Assembly: GCF_002198095.1 (NCBI RefSeq)
Contig: NZ_NHMK01000022.1
Coordinates: 1 to 64,000, forward strand
From: Deinococcus indicus
GTDB lineage: Bacteria; Deinococcota; Deinococci; Deinococcales; Deinococcaceae
Length of the DNA: 64,000 nt
Direction of reading: 5' to 3'
Shown here: piece after piece, positions 7,941 to 16,802 of the stretch
Position numbering within the stretch: position 1 is the first letter of the stretch
How the letters are laid out: each line of letters begins with the position of its first letter
Made by a program: the position numbers and the translations under genes
Notes under the pieces: generated by a model
The model's input: only the letters and a program-made list of their open reading frames with translations
Database searches by the model: none
Told to the model about the DNA's origin: nothing

Positions 7941-9335
7941 TCAGTCGGGGGCCGCGTCCGCGATCTGCGCCTGAAGGTCATCCAGGTACGACTGCAACTC
8001 CAGTCGCCCCATCGCGCGGGCGGCCTCCTCACGGACGTCCAGCGCGGACAGCTGCCCGGACAGGCACAGCCGCTCCAGGCCCGCCCAGGCCTCCTTGCCC
8101 AGCGGCCTGAGCAGGACCTTCAGGCTGCCCCGCAGGGCGCTGAACTGCTCGGCCGGTGGCAGCGCCGCCAGCCGCTGCCGTTCCTGCTTGACCGCCTTCT
8201 CTGCCTGCTGCTCGGCCACCTGAATGGCCTGCAGCGCGCGGACTTTCCGGGTCGCCTCATCCACCGGGGCGCTGTGCAGCCGTTCGGGCAGGACGTACTT
8301 CGCGGGCTGACGCAGGTAATCCACGACCAGCCCACCGGGATTCTTGACCTGCCCGGCCGCCTGCCGGTGCCGGACGAACGCCACGGCCGTCTCGACTGCC
8401 TCCCCGTGCTCGGTGGCCAGCAGCACCGCCGTGGCCCGGCTGACCCCCACGCCGATCAGCAACTCCACGAGCGCCTGGTCCGGCGCGTCATCCTCGGTGA
8501 AGTGGTACGAGAGGACCTGCGCCTTCCCGCGTCCCTGAATCTGCACGTCCCGCAGGTACCCGGTCGCGCGGAGTTCATCGTGGGCGGGCTGCAGGGCCCG
8601 GCGAACGATCTCGGGGCGTTCCGACTGGATGCCGCAGGCCAGCCGCCAGTCCTGAAGGCCCACCTCGAGCAGCAGGCGCCGCTGCCCGCCCGCGTCGGTC
8701 CGGTGCGCTTCCAGCAGGCGGTACAGCGCCCGCGCGGGCGGCTGCTCCAGCTGGTACAGCAGCTGGCCATCCAGGACCTGCACGTGCCTCGCGCGGATGG
8801 AGTCGGCCAGCTGCTCCCCCAGGCGGATGCTCAGCGTCGAGGAGGGATCCAGGCCGGGAAGTTCCTCGGGTTCGCGGTCCAGTTCGTGGTGCCGGACACG
8901 CTCGATGTACCGCAGGGAGTCCGAACTCCAGACTCGCCGTCCTCGCTGCGGGTCGAACCAGCCTTCGGCGACCATGAAACCGGTGCCCCACAGGCGCTTG
9001 AGGCTGTCCTTGAGGCGCTGGTAGGTGCGGCCGTTGTCCGGGAGGCCGGCCACGCCGCGGAGTTCGTAGGCGGTGGTGTGCAGCCAGTTGTGCTCGGGGC
9101 AGCCGGTGCGGATGAACAGGGTCTGGATGGCGAGGATCAGGTCGGTGTCGATGCCGTGGGGTCGGCCGTAGGGGGCGGCGCATTCCACGCGGTAGGGGCG
9201 TCCTTCGATGGAGAACTCCGCGGTCCAGTTGCGCAGGGTGTCGTCGATGCGGGACTGGACGCTGATGATGCCGAGGCGGGCGATGTTGCGCTCGTCCCGG
9301 CGCTCATCGTGGGGGCGGATGTTCTGTCTGGGCAT
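7941..9335 (-). CDS. repA: Plasmid replication initiator (RepA-type)
   Basis: 464 residues from the ATG at 9335, chosen over an in-frame GTG six bases upstream because AGGAAG sits correctly for the ATG. The N-terminal 300 residues match plasmid initiators of the RPA/RepA type in Deinococcus-Thermus: LILAIQTLFIRTG, YQRLKDSLKRLWGTGF, LSIRLGEQLADSIRARH, ALYRLLEAHR and a winged-helix-like region. The C-terminus is Gln/Glu/Arg-rich and helical. It should bind the iterons upstream (9437-9768) to open the origin. A perfect inverted repeat overlaps its promoter, consistent with self-repression. No partition genes are adjacent. Confidence 0.88.
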   Translation of the reverse strand: MPRQNIRPHDERRDERNIARLGIISVQSRIDDTLRNWTAEFSIEGRPYRVECAAPYGRPHGIDTDLILAIQTLFIRTGCPEHNWLHTTAYELRGVAGLPDNGRTYQRLKDSLKRLWGTGFMVAEGWFDPQRGRRVWSSDSLRYIERVRHHELDREPEELPGLDPSSTLSIRLGEQLADSIRARHVQVLDGQLLYQLEQPPARALYRLLEAHRTDAGGQRRLLLEVGLQDWRLACGIQSERPEIVRRALQPAHDELRATGYLRDVQIQGRGKAQVLSYHFTEDDAPDQALVELLIGVGVSRATAVLLATEHGEAVETAVAFVRHRQAAGQVKNPGGLVVDYLRQPAKYVLPERLHSAPVDEATRKVRALQAIQVAEQQAEKAVKQERQRLAALPPAEQFSALRGSLKVLLRPLGKEAWAGLERLCLSGQLSALDVREEAARAMGRLELQSYLDDLQAQIADAAPD

Positions 9336-9343
9336 GCTCACTT

Positions 9344-9392
9344 CCTGTTGTTGTTCTTCTTGTTCTAAAGACTATAAAAGAACAACAACAGG
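9344..9392. promoter_or_regulatory. Perfect 15-bp inverted repeat in the initiator promoter
   Basis: CCTGTTGTTGTTCTT at 9344-9358 is repeated as its exact complement at 9378-9392, separated by 19 bp. It lies immediately upstream of the initiator start and covers its Shine-Dalgarno. Iteron plasmids usually repress rep through an inverted repeat at this position, so I infer an autoregulatory operator. Its sequence is unrelated to the iterons. Confidence 0.75.
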
Positions 9393-9436
9393 GGAGGAAC
9401 CAACTTGCGTGCTGGACGGGAAAAACCCGGATGAAT

Positions 9437-9768
9437 CACACAAAGTTGTCGGGGATCGGGGACCATTCCACACAAAGGTGTCGGGCGTCTGGAGCGCTGA
9501 TCACACGAAGGTGTCGGGCTCAGAGCACCTGGCAGCCAGTCAGGGGCTTTTCTGTGTGCTGCACACGCTAGAACCGCAAAACCACACAAAGGTGTCGGTA
9601 CTGGCCTCCAGCCCGATCACACAAAGGTGTCGGGTTCAGGCCCACAGAATCACACGAAGGTGTCGGGGATTGGATTAACGGGTCCAGAAAAATCCAAGGA
9701 AGCCGTGTGAGCGGTGTGTTACGGTGCCGGGGCAGCAGAACGCGGAGCGAATCACACAAAGATGTCGG
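9437..9768 (+). other. oriV: Replication origin: seven iterons
   Basis: Seven copies of CACACAAAGGTGTCGG with at most two differences start at 9437, 9469, 9502, 9583, 9618, 9651 and 9753. Spacings are 32, 33, 81, 35, 33 and 102 bp, so they fall into phased groups about three helical turns apart, with weaker matches possible in the two large gaps. They lie directly upstream of the initiator gene, as expected for an iteron-controlled plasmid origin. The last copy is about 115 bp before the lipase gene. Confidence 0.85.
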
Positions 9769-9883
9769 GCCACTGCAGCGGAAGCACCTGGGCAGCCCTG
9801 TTCAACGGAAACCGAGTGAACGGCTGGTCAATATTGCCAGCAACCCTCCAGCAGGACCGGTACGATGCGCGAAAGGAGCCCTG

Positions 9884-11683
9884 ATGTACACCAACCGGAC
9901 TGCCCCAGCCGCACCCAGCGTGAAGACAGCCGCGCCGCCAACCTCCGGCACTCCCACGCCACGGCAACCTTCCACGCCGCTTCAGGCCGCCACATTCAAA
10001 GCCGTTCAGGCCATCAAGCTCGCGGCCGGAAAACCTGAACGGATGGCCCAGATACTCGATCAGTGGATGGATCAGCACCTCCGCCAAAACCCGTTGAAAG
10101 ACGCTGCGGCCGCTCCACTCGTGCAGAATCTCCTGGCTGCCATCCCCGTCAAAGACCGGGTCGCGACCGCCCAGGCCTACGCCAAACTCAACAACGGAAC
10201 AACACTCAGTGCCAGCCTCGGCGAACTCATCCGCGACTCCAACACGCGCGCGCCCCTCATGGCCCTCATTCCCCCGCCAGTTCCCCAGGTGACCCTCACA
10301 CTCGACACGTTCCTCGAGCAGATCGCCGTCGGCCTCGTCTACAGCAACCAGACCGCCGCGCAGATGAACGCCGACACCCACGAAGACCGCCGGGGCAGCA
10401 ACCCCGCCGCGCTGCTCAAACACTTCGGTTACACAGCCGGTCCCCTCATCCTGGGACGCTGGGGATTCCAGATGCGCGTCTTTTACCCCACCGCCGGTAA
10501 GACCCCCTGGGCGCCGCAACCCATCGTGGCGTTCCGCGGCACCGAAGGCGTTCAGTTCGATCCCCGGGGAGACGGCGCTGCCGCCGCCGCCAGGAAGAAA
10601 GGACAGAGCGTCCCCGAACAGGCCCAGGCGCGCCGCGCCGCCATTGAGGGCTCCGTGGACACCCTCATCGGTGACGCCAGCCCCGCGCCCATCGGGTGGT
10701 TGCAGGTCCAACCCAACAAGGACCTCATCAAGGCCAATCTCACCCGACTCGGCGCGCCCGCCATCTCCACCGGGCACAGCCTCGGGGGCGCCATCGCGCA
10801 GATCGTCACGGCCCTCCACCCCGCCAGTTTCAGGCAGGTCGTCACGTTCCAGTCTCCAGGTATCGAGCAGTCTCTGGTTGACGGGCTCCGCACCACCAAC
10901 AACTGGCGCCCACCTGAAGAGAGACTGCAGGCCCGGCACTACCGAGCCAACGGGGACGTCGTTCCCAACGCGGGTGAGCGCAACATCGACGGACAGATCT
11001 ACACCTTCGACAGGGTGTCCCGGCCCCAGGGAACCCGGCAACCCTTCTCGAGCAATGTGATTGAAAACGCCCGGAGCGGCCACGTCGCCCCCCTCCTGTC
11101 CACCTACGTGCGCGGCCAGCGTACCCTCTCCCCGGACCTTCAATTCCTTGTTCAGAACGGCATGCGTGACGAGGCGACCCTCGACAAGGACGGCCCGAGA
11201 GAGGTGCAGACCGTGTTCGCCGGCGCCTACGCCAGTACTCAGGACCCCAAGGCCAACGTGGAAAGGGCCAGAATGCAGGCCGGTAAAGCCATCTCAGCCT
11301 ACCCGGGCCTGGACCTCCTCGAAACTGCCTTCTACGTCAACATCGCCTACAACACGCTGCTCTCGCATATTGAAACCCTCGCAGCGGACAAGTCCATCAA
11401 GACCCTCGCCGCGTTCAAGACCAGGGCTGCTGCCGTCATCAACTCCGACGAACACCTCCAGCTCGACAAGGACGACAGGGAACTCGCCAGGATCCTCCAG
11501 ATGGACATGAGTGTCATCGACATGGACAATCCCGTCACCATCAACCGCAGTGGCGTCAAGACCAACACCCAACCCACCATAGTGGGCCGGTACTTCGAGC
11601 AGGGCGTCAAGATCCCTCCAGACGTCAAGACCCAGATCACCGCTCAGCTCGACATCATCTGGAAATCCTGGAGAGGCGAATGA
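9884..11683 (+). CDS. Class-3-type lipase, possible toxin effector
   Basis: 599 residues; the ATG follows AAAGGAG. The alpha/beta-hydrolase nucleophile elbow is GHSLGG with Ser about 299. IVAFRGTEG (about 212-220) matches the oxyanion strand of class-3 lipases, and Asp in NGDVVPN and a later His are candidate triad partners. There is no signal peptide: the first 30 residues are Thr/Pro/Ala-rich and disordered, as in effectors loaded by contractile injection systems. A small lipoprotein gene overlaps its stop (ATGA), the arrangement seen for antibacterial phospholipase effectors and their periplasmic immunity proteins. I infer a toxin-immunity pair; a plain plasmid-borne lipase is the alternative. 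Confidence 0.7.
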   Translation: MYTNRTAPAAPSVKTAAPPTSGTPTPRQPSTPLQAATFKAVQAIKLAAGKPERMAQILDQWMDQHLRQNPLKDAAAAPLVQNLLAAIPVKDRVATAQAYAKLNNGTTLSASLGELIRDSNTRAPLMALIPPPVPQVTLTLDTFLEQIAVGLVYSNQTAAQMNADTHEDRRGSNPAALLKHFGYTAGPLILGRWGFQMRVFYPTAGKTPWAPQPIVAFRGTEGVQFDPRGDGAAAAARKKGQSVPEQAQARRAAIEGSVDTLIGDASPAPIGWLQVQPNKDLIKANLTRLGAPAISTGHSLGGAIAQIVTALHPASFRQVVTFQSPGIEQSLVDGLRTTNNWRPPEERLQARHYRANGDVVPNAGERNIDGQIYTFDRVSRPQGTRQPFSSNVIENARSGHVAPLLSTYVRGQRTLSPDLQFLVQNGMRDEATLDKDGPREVQTVFAGAYASTQDPKANVERARMQAGKAISAYPGLDLLETAFYVNIAYNTLLSHIETLAADKSIKTLAAFKTRAAAVINSDEHLQLDKDDRELARILQMDMSVIDMDNPVTINRSGVKTNTQPTIVGRYFEQGVKIPPDVKTQITAQLDIIWKSWRGE

Positions 11684-12138
11684 AACGCTACGCCTTGTTC
11701 CTGATTGCCCTCACGGCCTGTACCGGTCCTGCCCAACAGGCCAGCACCACCCCCACCGGAGAACGCATGACCCCAGCAGAACAGCTTCACGCGGCCCTGA
11801 CGGCCCGACTCCAGCAAAGCGACTTTAAACAGATCGACGGTGGCGGCCCTATCGGGGGCGTGCAGTCCCTGTACTACGTGACCACGAAGTCCAGAGAAGA
11901 AGTCCTTGAGATCCTCACTCCAGTGATCGAGCCGTACACCCGCGACATCCCCTGGACTGAAGATTACGGCCAGTATCACATTGGTCTCAGCCTGAAAGAC
12001 CAGCCCGACATGCGCTTCGGCATTGGCATCAGCTTCGTCAAACCGAAAACCGACACCTACAAGAACCAGCCCGACATCCTCAAGAACTACGAGACCGACA
12101 TCGTGTACACCCCGCCCTACGAATGGAACGAACCCTGA
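11680..12138 (+). CDS. Lipoprotein, candidate immunity protein for the lipase
   Basis: 152 residues. The signal peptide MKRYALFLIALTAC ends in a lipobox (LTAC) with Cys14 as the likely lipidated residue. The mature part is soluble, mixed alpha/beta, with REEVLEILTPVIEPYTRDIPW and a Tyr/Pro-rich C-terminus. It starts within the lipase stop codon, so the two are translated together. Export to the envelope while the lipase lacks a signal suggests protection against a toxin arriving from outside. I do not recognise the family. Confidence 0.7.
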   Translation: MKRYALFLIALTACTGPAQQASTTPTGERMTPAEQLHAALTARLQQSDFKQIDGGGPIGGVQSLYYVTTKSREEVLEILTPVIEPYTRDIPWTEDYGQYHIGLSLKDQPDMRFGIGISFVKPKTDTYKNQPDILKNYETDIVYTPPYEWNEP

Positions 12139-12246
12139 GCGCCTCCTACTGGGACGGCCGGCTTGGCACCGGATACGAATGGCCCCTGCCGAAGCGGTTG
12201 AAGGTAGGACTGCAGCGCGATGCTGAGTTAAATCTGTCTTGAAAGC

Positions 12247-12272
12247 GGGCCGGGGCACTGACACCCCGGCCC
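12247..12272. terminator. GC hairpin between convergent genes
   Basis: GGGCCGGGG (12247-12255) pairs perfectly with CCCCGGCCC (12264-12272) around an eight-base loop. It lies between the lipoprotein gene and the convergent gene ending at 12280. No U-tract follows on either strand, so its role as a terminator is inferred from position. Confidence 0.5.
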
Positions 12273-12279
12273 CCGCCGG

Positions 12280-12849
12280 TCAGTACCAGACCGTGCCGAC
12301 CGGCTGCGTGCCCGCCACGAGCAGGATCACCCGGCGGTCGCGCTGGGGCCGGGCGAACACCGGGGTCTCGTCGGCCTGCCCCGTCCAGTTGAGCGCCACC
12401 TGGGTCGCGGCCGGGCAGAGCAGCCGGATCTCCCGCAGCAGGTCTGCGAGCGTCGTGGTGATCGGGTGGGCCTGGGCGACGTCGCAGGCTTCCTGCGCCA
12501 CGGAGACGTTGTCGAGTGCCGCGGTCCGGACCGCGGCGCCGGTGCGGGTGAGGGGCAGGGCGCGTGCCCGGGCGGCGAGCGCCAGGGCGTCCTGCAGGTT
12601 CTGTTCGAGGATGAAGCGGCGCGCCCCGCCGATGACCTCCTGGGCGACGGGCTGCCCGACCGGCACGGCGGTGGCGATCTGGGAGAGGTGGTCGTGGGTG
12701 AGGGCGTAGGCGGCGCGGACCTCGCGCAGCAGGCGCTTGGCGCGGGCCTGAGCGCCGGGCGTCAGGCGTGGGTGGTGGGCCGCGCTGGTCAGCGGGTTGC
12801 GGAGCGCGGCGAGGATGTGGGCGTGGCGGTCGGAGTTGATGGATTCCAT
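12280..12849 (-). CDS. Unknown 189-aa protein under the conserved 39-bp element
   Basis: The ATG at 12849 directly follows the shared element at 12850-12888, which excludes the longer open frame. The protein is helical and Ala/Arg-rich (SRDRHAH-like start, GAQARAKRLLREVRAAYALTH, ILEQNLQDALALAARARAL), ending in a strand-rich stretch (RDRRVILLVAGTQPVGTVWY). I do not recognise the family. It is separated from the other three element-driven genes by the initiator and lipase genes, so it is probably part of the same plasmid regulon. Confidence 0.7.
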   Translation of the reverse strand: MESINSDRHAHILAALRNPLTSAAHHPRLTPGAQARAKRLLREVRAAYALTHDHLSQIATAVPVGQPVAQEVIGGARRFILEQNLQDALALAARARALPLTRTGAAVRTAALDNVSVAQEACDVAQAHPITTTLADLLREIRLLCPAATQVALNWTGQADETPVFARPQRDRRVILLVAGTQPVGTVWY

Positions 12850-12888
12850 GCCCGTATGATGTCGTTTAATGCGTGACGCGTGGTGTGT
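12850..12888 (-). promoter_or_regulatory. Conserved 39-bp upstream element, copy 4
   Basis: Minus strand: ACACACCAC, variable bases, GCATTAAACG, ACATCATA, five bases, ATG at 12849. It has the same length and phase as the three copies at 5.8-7.7 kb, about 5 kb away and on the other side of the origin. Bases 12889-13134, between it and the pilin operon, show no gene. Confidence 0.75.
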
Positions 12889-13134
12889 GGCATGCGTGCG
12901 GCCAACGCTGTCCCAGACGCGCACGATGAGGTGCGGGTCATGACGCCACCGTGGTCGCCCAGCTACCCGCACCACGGATCAAGCCAGTCGCCCCGCGACG
13001 CGCTGGACTGTCTCCTTCCAGTTCCCTCAGGGCTCGACAGGTGGAGATAACCAAAATCACGGGTGTTAGAAATTCGCCTTCCACAGCCTGCATAGAGACA
13101 TCTCTGTGATTCTTACGACCGTAACCTCGGGCCG

Positions 13135-15216
13135 ATGTCGATTGATTCTCCTTCTGCTTTATCTCGTGGTATCGATCAACGACTTGCCGGCAATACCCTG
13201 CTCGTCACACTCCTCGGTACCGCTGCTATCTGTACGGTCCTGGTCGCCACCACTGCAACCGTCACACTCAAAGGCCAGCGTTCCAGCACCGACAACCGCG
13301 CTGCCGTCGAAGCCCAGTACGCAGCTGAGTCCGCTCTAGCACGCGCTGCCAGCCAACTGGACCGCGCCGGCGGGCACCTGAAAGGCCTCACCCTGACCAG
13401 CGGCACGCAACTCAGCACCGTCCTCGTTCAGCTTGGAACCCTGTGCGGCGCCCCTGCTGCCCTGGCGCTCCCCGCTAACCTCCTTACCCTCCCAAAAGCC
13501 GGTCAGGACCTTTGCATCGCCACAAAATCGGCCGTCGCCGACTCTGCCGAACGGTTCGCTTTCTTCGCTAATAACACGGTCCGCCCATCCACCTTCACTG
13601 AAGGCCAGTGGAAGATGTACTGGAAAGACCTGTTCATGGGAGGAGATGCCAAACTCGTCAAAGCAGCAGCCGGGAACGCCGGCGCCTCAGCTGCCGGCGC
13701 TCTGAACACTGAAGTCACCGGGGGACTGACTCTTGAATCCGTTCGCGTCTACCCCGGAGGGACCATGCGGATCTTCTTCAGCACGACCCGCCTGAACGCT
13801 ACCAGTGAAGTGAAAAGTGGCACGCGCGTCCTGGCCGCCCGTGAGTACACCGACGGCGGGATCAGCAGCCATTACATTGAACTCTCGCAACCTTCTTTCG
13901 CGCAATACCAGTACTTCGTAAACCGCCGCCTGTCCCCCACCGGATCAAGGCTGGTCTTCTGGGACGGTGACCGTTTCGAAGGTCGGGTGCATGCCAACGG
14001 AACTCCGGGAGAGAGCGCCCCACTGTTCTATGCCCAGTCACAAACAGGCGGACCTCGCTTCCTAGGCAAGTACACCTCCTCGCCAGCCTTCGAATGGTCG
14101 GACTCATCCCCGAACAAGGCAGTCAGCATGGACGACATGTTTAAAGGGGGGTACGCCTTTAACGCTCAGCCCGTTGACCTACCCACCAACGCGAACAACC
14201 AGCGGCTCGCAGCGGCCGGCATTGAACCCGGCGCGTGCGTTGGGGGTGTTACCCTCACGGCTACCACGGCCTGCCTGGGGGCCAAACTTGGTGCGTCCAG
14301 CGTCGTGCAGAGCGGCGTGTACTACACAGCTGCACAGAACGGCACGGTCAACGGCGGCAACCGTTTCGCGGGTGGCATCTACGTGAAGGGTGACGTCAGT
14401 AACCTCAAACTCTCGAAAAACGGTGAGTATCAGGTGATCGAGATTACCCAGGGCACCCTGACCACTCAGTTCCGGCAGACCGGTCCTACCACCTGGGAAG
14501 TCCGGGAGAACGGCACGCTCCGCAAAACCATGACCAACAGCCCGTTCAACGGCATGCTCTTCGTGGATGGTAAGGTCGGCACTCCGGATCCCCGAGGGTC
14601 GGCCGGCCTGACTGGAGATGGCACTGACGCCCCGGACATCGCGGCGGAGTCCCAGTTGACCATCGCTGCCAGCAGCGACGTGTATATCAAAGACGACGCG
14701 ACCTACTCTCAAGGGCCTCAGGAAAACCCGAATGCCAAGAACGTTCTCGGCATCTTTTCCGAGGGGGGGAACATCAAGGTCAACGGTCAGAGTGGCAAGG
14801 ACATCACCGTGGACGCGACCTTGATGGCCAGCGCGCGCGGCAAGGGTTTCGGAACGGTGGACTACGACGAAGGACGCGGCAATCCGCAGCCCAAGATCCG
14901 CATCACGGGCGGAATTATTGAAGAGCAGTCCCAGGGGGTCGGCACGACCTCGCGTCTGGAAGCGAAGTATGAGACGGTACGGGTCTGCACGCGGTATGAC
15001 TGGCGTGGTCAGTGTACCCGTAGCCGTGATGAACAGCGGTTCGTCGGCTACGAGGAAGTGCCGGGTGCCGGGTACTCACGAAACTTCAAGTGGGATCCGC
15101 GGTTCGATGCTGGTTTTGCGCCGCCATTCTTCCCGACACAGGGCCAGTTCGAGGCGCGGGCGAGCTTCACGAAACTGTCGGCCCCGAAGGGATTCCGAGC
15201 GGTGGCCAGCGAATGA
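13135..15216 (+). CDS. PilX/GspK-position pilin-like protein (693 aa)
   Basis: One N-terminal membrane helix (NTLLVTLLGTAAICTVLVATTATVT, about 20-44) is preceded by charged residues but lacks the canonical GFTLIE prepilin site. The large exported remainder is Gly/Asn/Thr-rich with beta-helix character (QSGVYYTAAQNGTVNGGNRF, VDGKVGTPDPRGSAGLTG, DVYIKDDATYSQGPQ). Deinococcus genomes carry such PilX-like proteins at the head of minor-pilin operons, and the next three genes are clear pseudopilins. Its ATGA overlaps the next start. It probably belongs to a type IV pilus or DNA-uptake machine assembled elsewhere in the genome. Confidence 0.75.
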   Translation: MSIDSPSALSRGIDQRLAGNTLLVTLLGTAAICTVLVATTATVTLKGQRSSTDNRAAVEAQYAAESALARAASQLDRAGGHLKGLTLTSGTQLSTVLVQLGTLCGAPAALALPANLLTLPKAGQDLCIATKSAVADSAERFAFFANNTVRPSTFTEGQWKMYWKDLFMGGDAKLVKAAAGNAGASAAGALNTEVTGGLTLESVRVYPGGTMRIFFSTTRLNATSEVKSGTRVLAAREYTDGGISSHYIELSQPSFAQYQYFVNRRLSPTGSRLVFWDGDRFEGRVHANGTPGESAPLFYAQSQTGGPRFLGKYTSSPAFEWSDSSPNKAVSMDDMFKGGYAFNAQPVDLPTNANNQRLAAAGIEPGACVGGVTLTATTACLGAKLGASSVVQSGVYYTAAQNGTVNGGNRFAGGIYVKGDVSNLKLSKNGEYQVIEITQGTLTTQFRQTGPTTWEVRENGTLRKTMTNSPFNGMLFVDGKVGTPDPRGSAGLTGDGTDAPDIAAESQLTIAASSDVYIKDDATYSQGPQENPNAKNVLGIFSEGGNIKVNGQSGKDITVDATLMASARGKGFGTVDYDEGRGNPQPKIRITGGIIEEQSQGVGTTSRLEAKYETVRVCTRYDWRGQCTRSRDEQRFVGYEEVPGAGYSRNFKWDPRFDAGFAPPFFPTQGQFEARASFTKLSAPKGFRAVASE

Positions 15217-15647
15217 CCGCTCGTGAGCAGGGGTTCACACTGCTGGAGCTCTTGGTGGTCATGGCGCTCATCGGGATCGTCGCCGCGATGGCCGGGCAAT
15301 CATTTCTGGGTGCCGTCCGCACGAATCAACTACGTGACGCCAGTGCGCAGCTCAGCGCTGACTTTGAGCAGGTTCGCAGCAGTACCTTCAGATACAACAA
15401 GAACGCCACCCTGCGCATCACTGGCGCAGACACGTACGAACTGACAACCAATGGCGTCAAAACGACGCGCAACTTACCGAACGGCGTGACCGTCACGCCG
15501 ATCAACGCGTCCGTCACGTACAACGCCCCCTACAGCCTTCTGAGCACGCCGCCGGTCACCCTGGAATTGCGGCGTGCCGGTCACCCCAAAGTATTCACGT
15601 TATGGACCGTAGGCGTCACTGGAAAGGTACTGCTCGATGCGAAGTAA
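15213..15647 (+). CDS. Type IV minor pseudopilin, GspH/FimT-like
   Basis: 144 residues. The prepilin leader MTAREQG is followed by FTLLELLVVMALIGIVAAMAG: cleavage after Gly7 by prepilin peptidase with N-methylation of Phe8 is expected, and Glu5 of the mature pilin is present. The C-terminal part is a small beta-rich head (NATLRITGADTYELTTNG). The ATG overlaps the upstream stop (ATGA), and the 3' end overlaps the next gene by 11 bp, so these genes are tightly coupled. Confidence 0.88.
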   Translation: MTAREQGFTLLELLVVMALIGIVAAMAGQSFLGAVRTNQLRDASAQLSADFEQVRSSTFRYNKNATLRITGADTYELTTNGVKTTRNLPNGVTVTPINASVTYNAPYSLLSTPPVTLELRRAGHPKVFTLWTVGVTGKVLLDAK

Positions 15648-16110
15648 TCAGGGTTTCACGTTAATCGAAGTGCTGGTATCGATCATGCTGCTGGCCGTCA
15701 TCGTGACGGTGGTCGTGGGATCGCTGGGGGGGTTGTTTCGTTCGTCTCGTGACAGCGATCAGCGTCTGCAGACGACCACACAGGTGCAGACTGTCGCTGA
15801 GGGCCTGCGTCGTCACTGGATGGATCCCAATAAGGACAGCAGTGGCACTGCGCAGGGCGACTACCGATTCTCGCGGTCATGTGTGGATACGGGCCTCTAC
15901 GCGGTGCCGGCAGGTGTCACTGTCACTCTCTGGGATCTGACCGCGAAATCGGACGGATCATTCGCTGTAAGCGATCCTTACAGCCTGTCGACGGCCTGCC
16001 CGACCACGGCCGCCCGCCCGGCGAACACGGTCCGGCGTGTCAAGGTGCAGTCTTCTGGAGCGGCAGGCACGCGTTCCGAGCTGACGTTTGAGTTTTACCG
16101 GAGCGTGTGA
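15637..16110 (+). CDS. Type IV minor pseudopilin, PilV/GspI-like
   Basis: 157 residues. MRSNQG then FTLIEVLVSIMLLAVIVTVVVG gives the class III signal peptide with Gly6 at the cleavage site and Glu at mature position 5. The head domain is short, with two Cys (about 86 and 118) that may form the disulfide typical of pilin D-regions. It overlaps genes on both sides. Confidence 0.87.
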   Translation: MRSNQGFTLIEVLVSIMLLAVIVTVVVGSLGGLFRSSRDSDQRLQTTTQVQTVAEGLRRHWMDPNKDSSGTAQGDYRFSRSCVDTGLYAVPAGVTVTLWDLTAKSDGSFAVSDPYSLSTACPTTAARPANTVRRVKVQSSGAAGTRSELTFEFYRSV

Positions 16111-16802
16111 TGGATAACCGGGGCGTGACCTTAATTGAACTCCTGATTGGACTGGCCTTGACGCTGGTTGTCATGACCGCTGCTTACCAGGTCACCATCA
16201 GCACCACTCAGGCAAACGCGCTGCTGAGTGTCCGCACCCAACTGCAGAGCGAAGCGTTGATCACCAATCAACTCCTGCTGTCGAGACTGCGCGAAGTCTG
16301 CCGGGTGTTTCCTGCCGGCACGGCAGTGACGTTGCCGGGGAGTGTGGCGGGCGTGAAGCGCGGAGCATCCAGCACGTGGAGGGTGGAGACCGATCCTTTC
16401 GTGGCGTTCATCACGCCTGACGAGAGTGGCTCAGGCACGATGTTCTATGCTTATTACTTGCTGAGCCGCGCTGATTACAGCGCACAACTGACGGGGCAGC
16501 AACGCATTCTGACGGGCGACCCAGCGTCTGGAACGCAGGTGCTGATGGAGTACAGGGCACCAGCCCCCGCTGACGCCTGCACTCCAGCTCCTTTTTCTGT
16601 TCCGACGGGTTCGGCACTGATGGTGGCAGAGTATGTCCGCTCACCGACGGCCGCCGAACCGCTGTTTACCGTGGAGGACGATCAGGCAGTCGTGTATGCC
16701 TTCCGGTTCGAGCGGCCTTTCGCCCGTGGCATGCAGGTCATTCCTAGTTTGAGCAGCCCCGCGATGGGCGCACCCGTCGTGGGACGCAACGTCCAGTACT
16801 GA
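16110..16802 (+). CDS. Type IV minor pseudopilin, PilW/GspJ-like
   Basis: 230 residues from the ATG at 16110, which overlaps the previous stop (an in-frame GTG one codon upstream is the alternative). MDNRG is followed by VTLIELLIGLALTLVVMTAAYQV: Val instead of Phe at mature position 1 is a known minor-pilin variant. The head is large for a pseudopilin and has two Cys. It is the last gene of the operon; its stop lies inside a 34-bp perfect palindrome that may end transcription. Confidence 0.86.
   Translation: MDNRGVTLIELLIGLALTLVVMTAAYQVTISTTQANALLSVRTQLQSEALITNQLLLSRLREVCRVFPAGTAVTLPGSVAGVKRGASSTWRVETDPFVAFITPDESGSGTMFYAYYLLSRADYSAQLTGQQRILTGDPASGTQVLMEYRAPAPADACTPAPFSVPTGSALMVAEYVRSPTAAEPLFTVEDDQAVVYAFRFERPFARGMQVIPSLSSPAMGAPVVGRNVQY

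Noticed and set aside
9437..9768. CRISPR-like repeat array
   Set aside because: Repeats are only 16 bp, spacing is irregular with helical phasing, and they adjoin a replication initiator; iterons explain them, and no cas genes exist.
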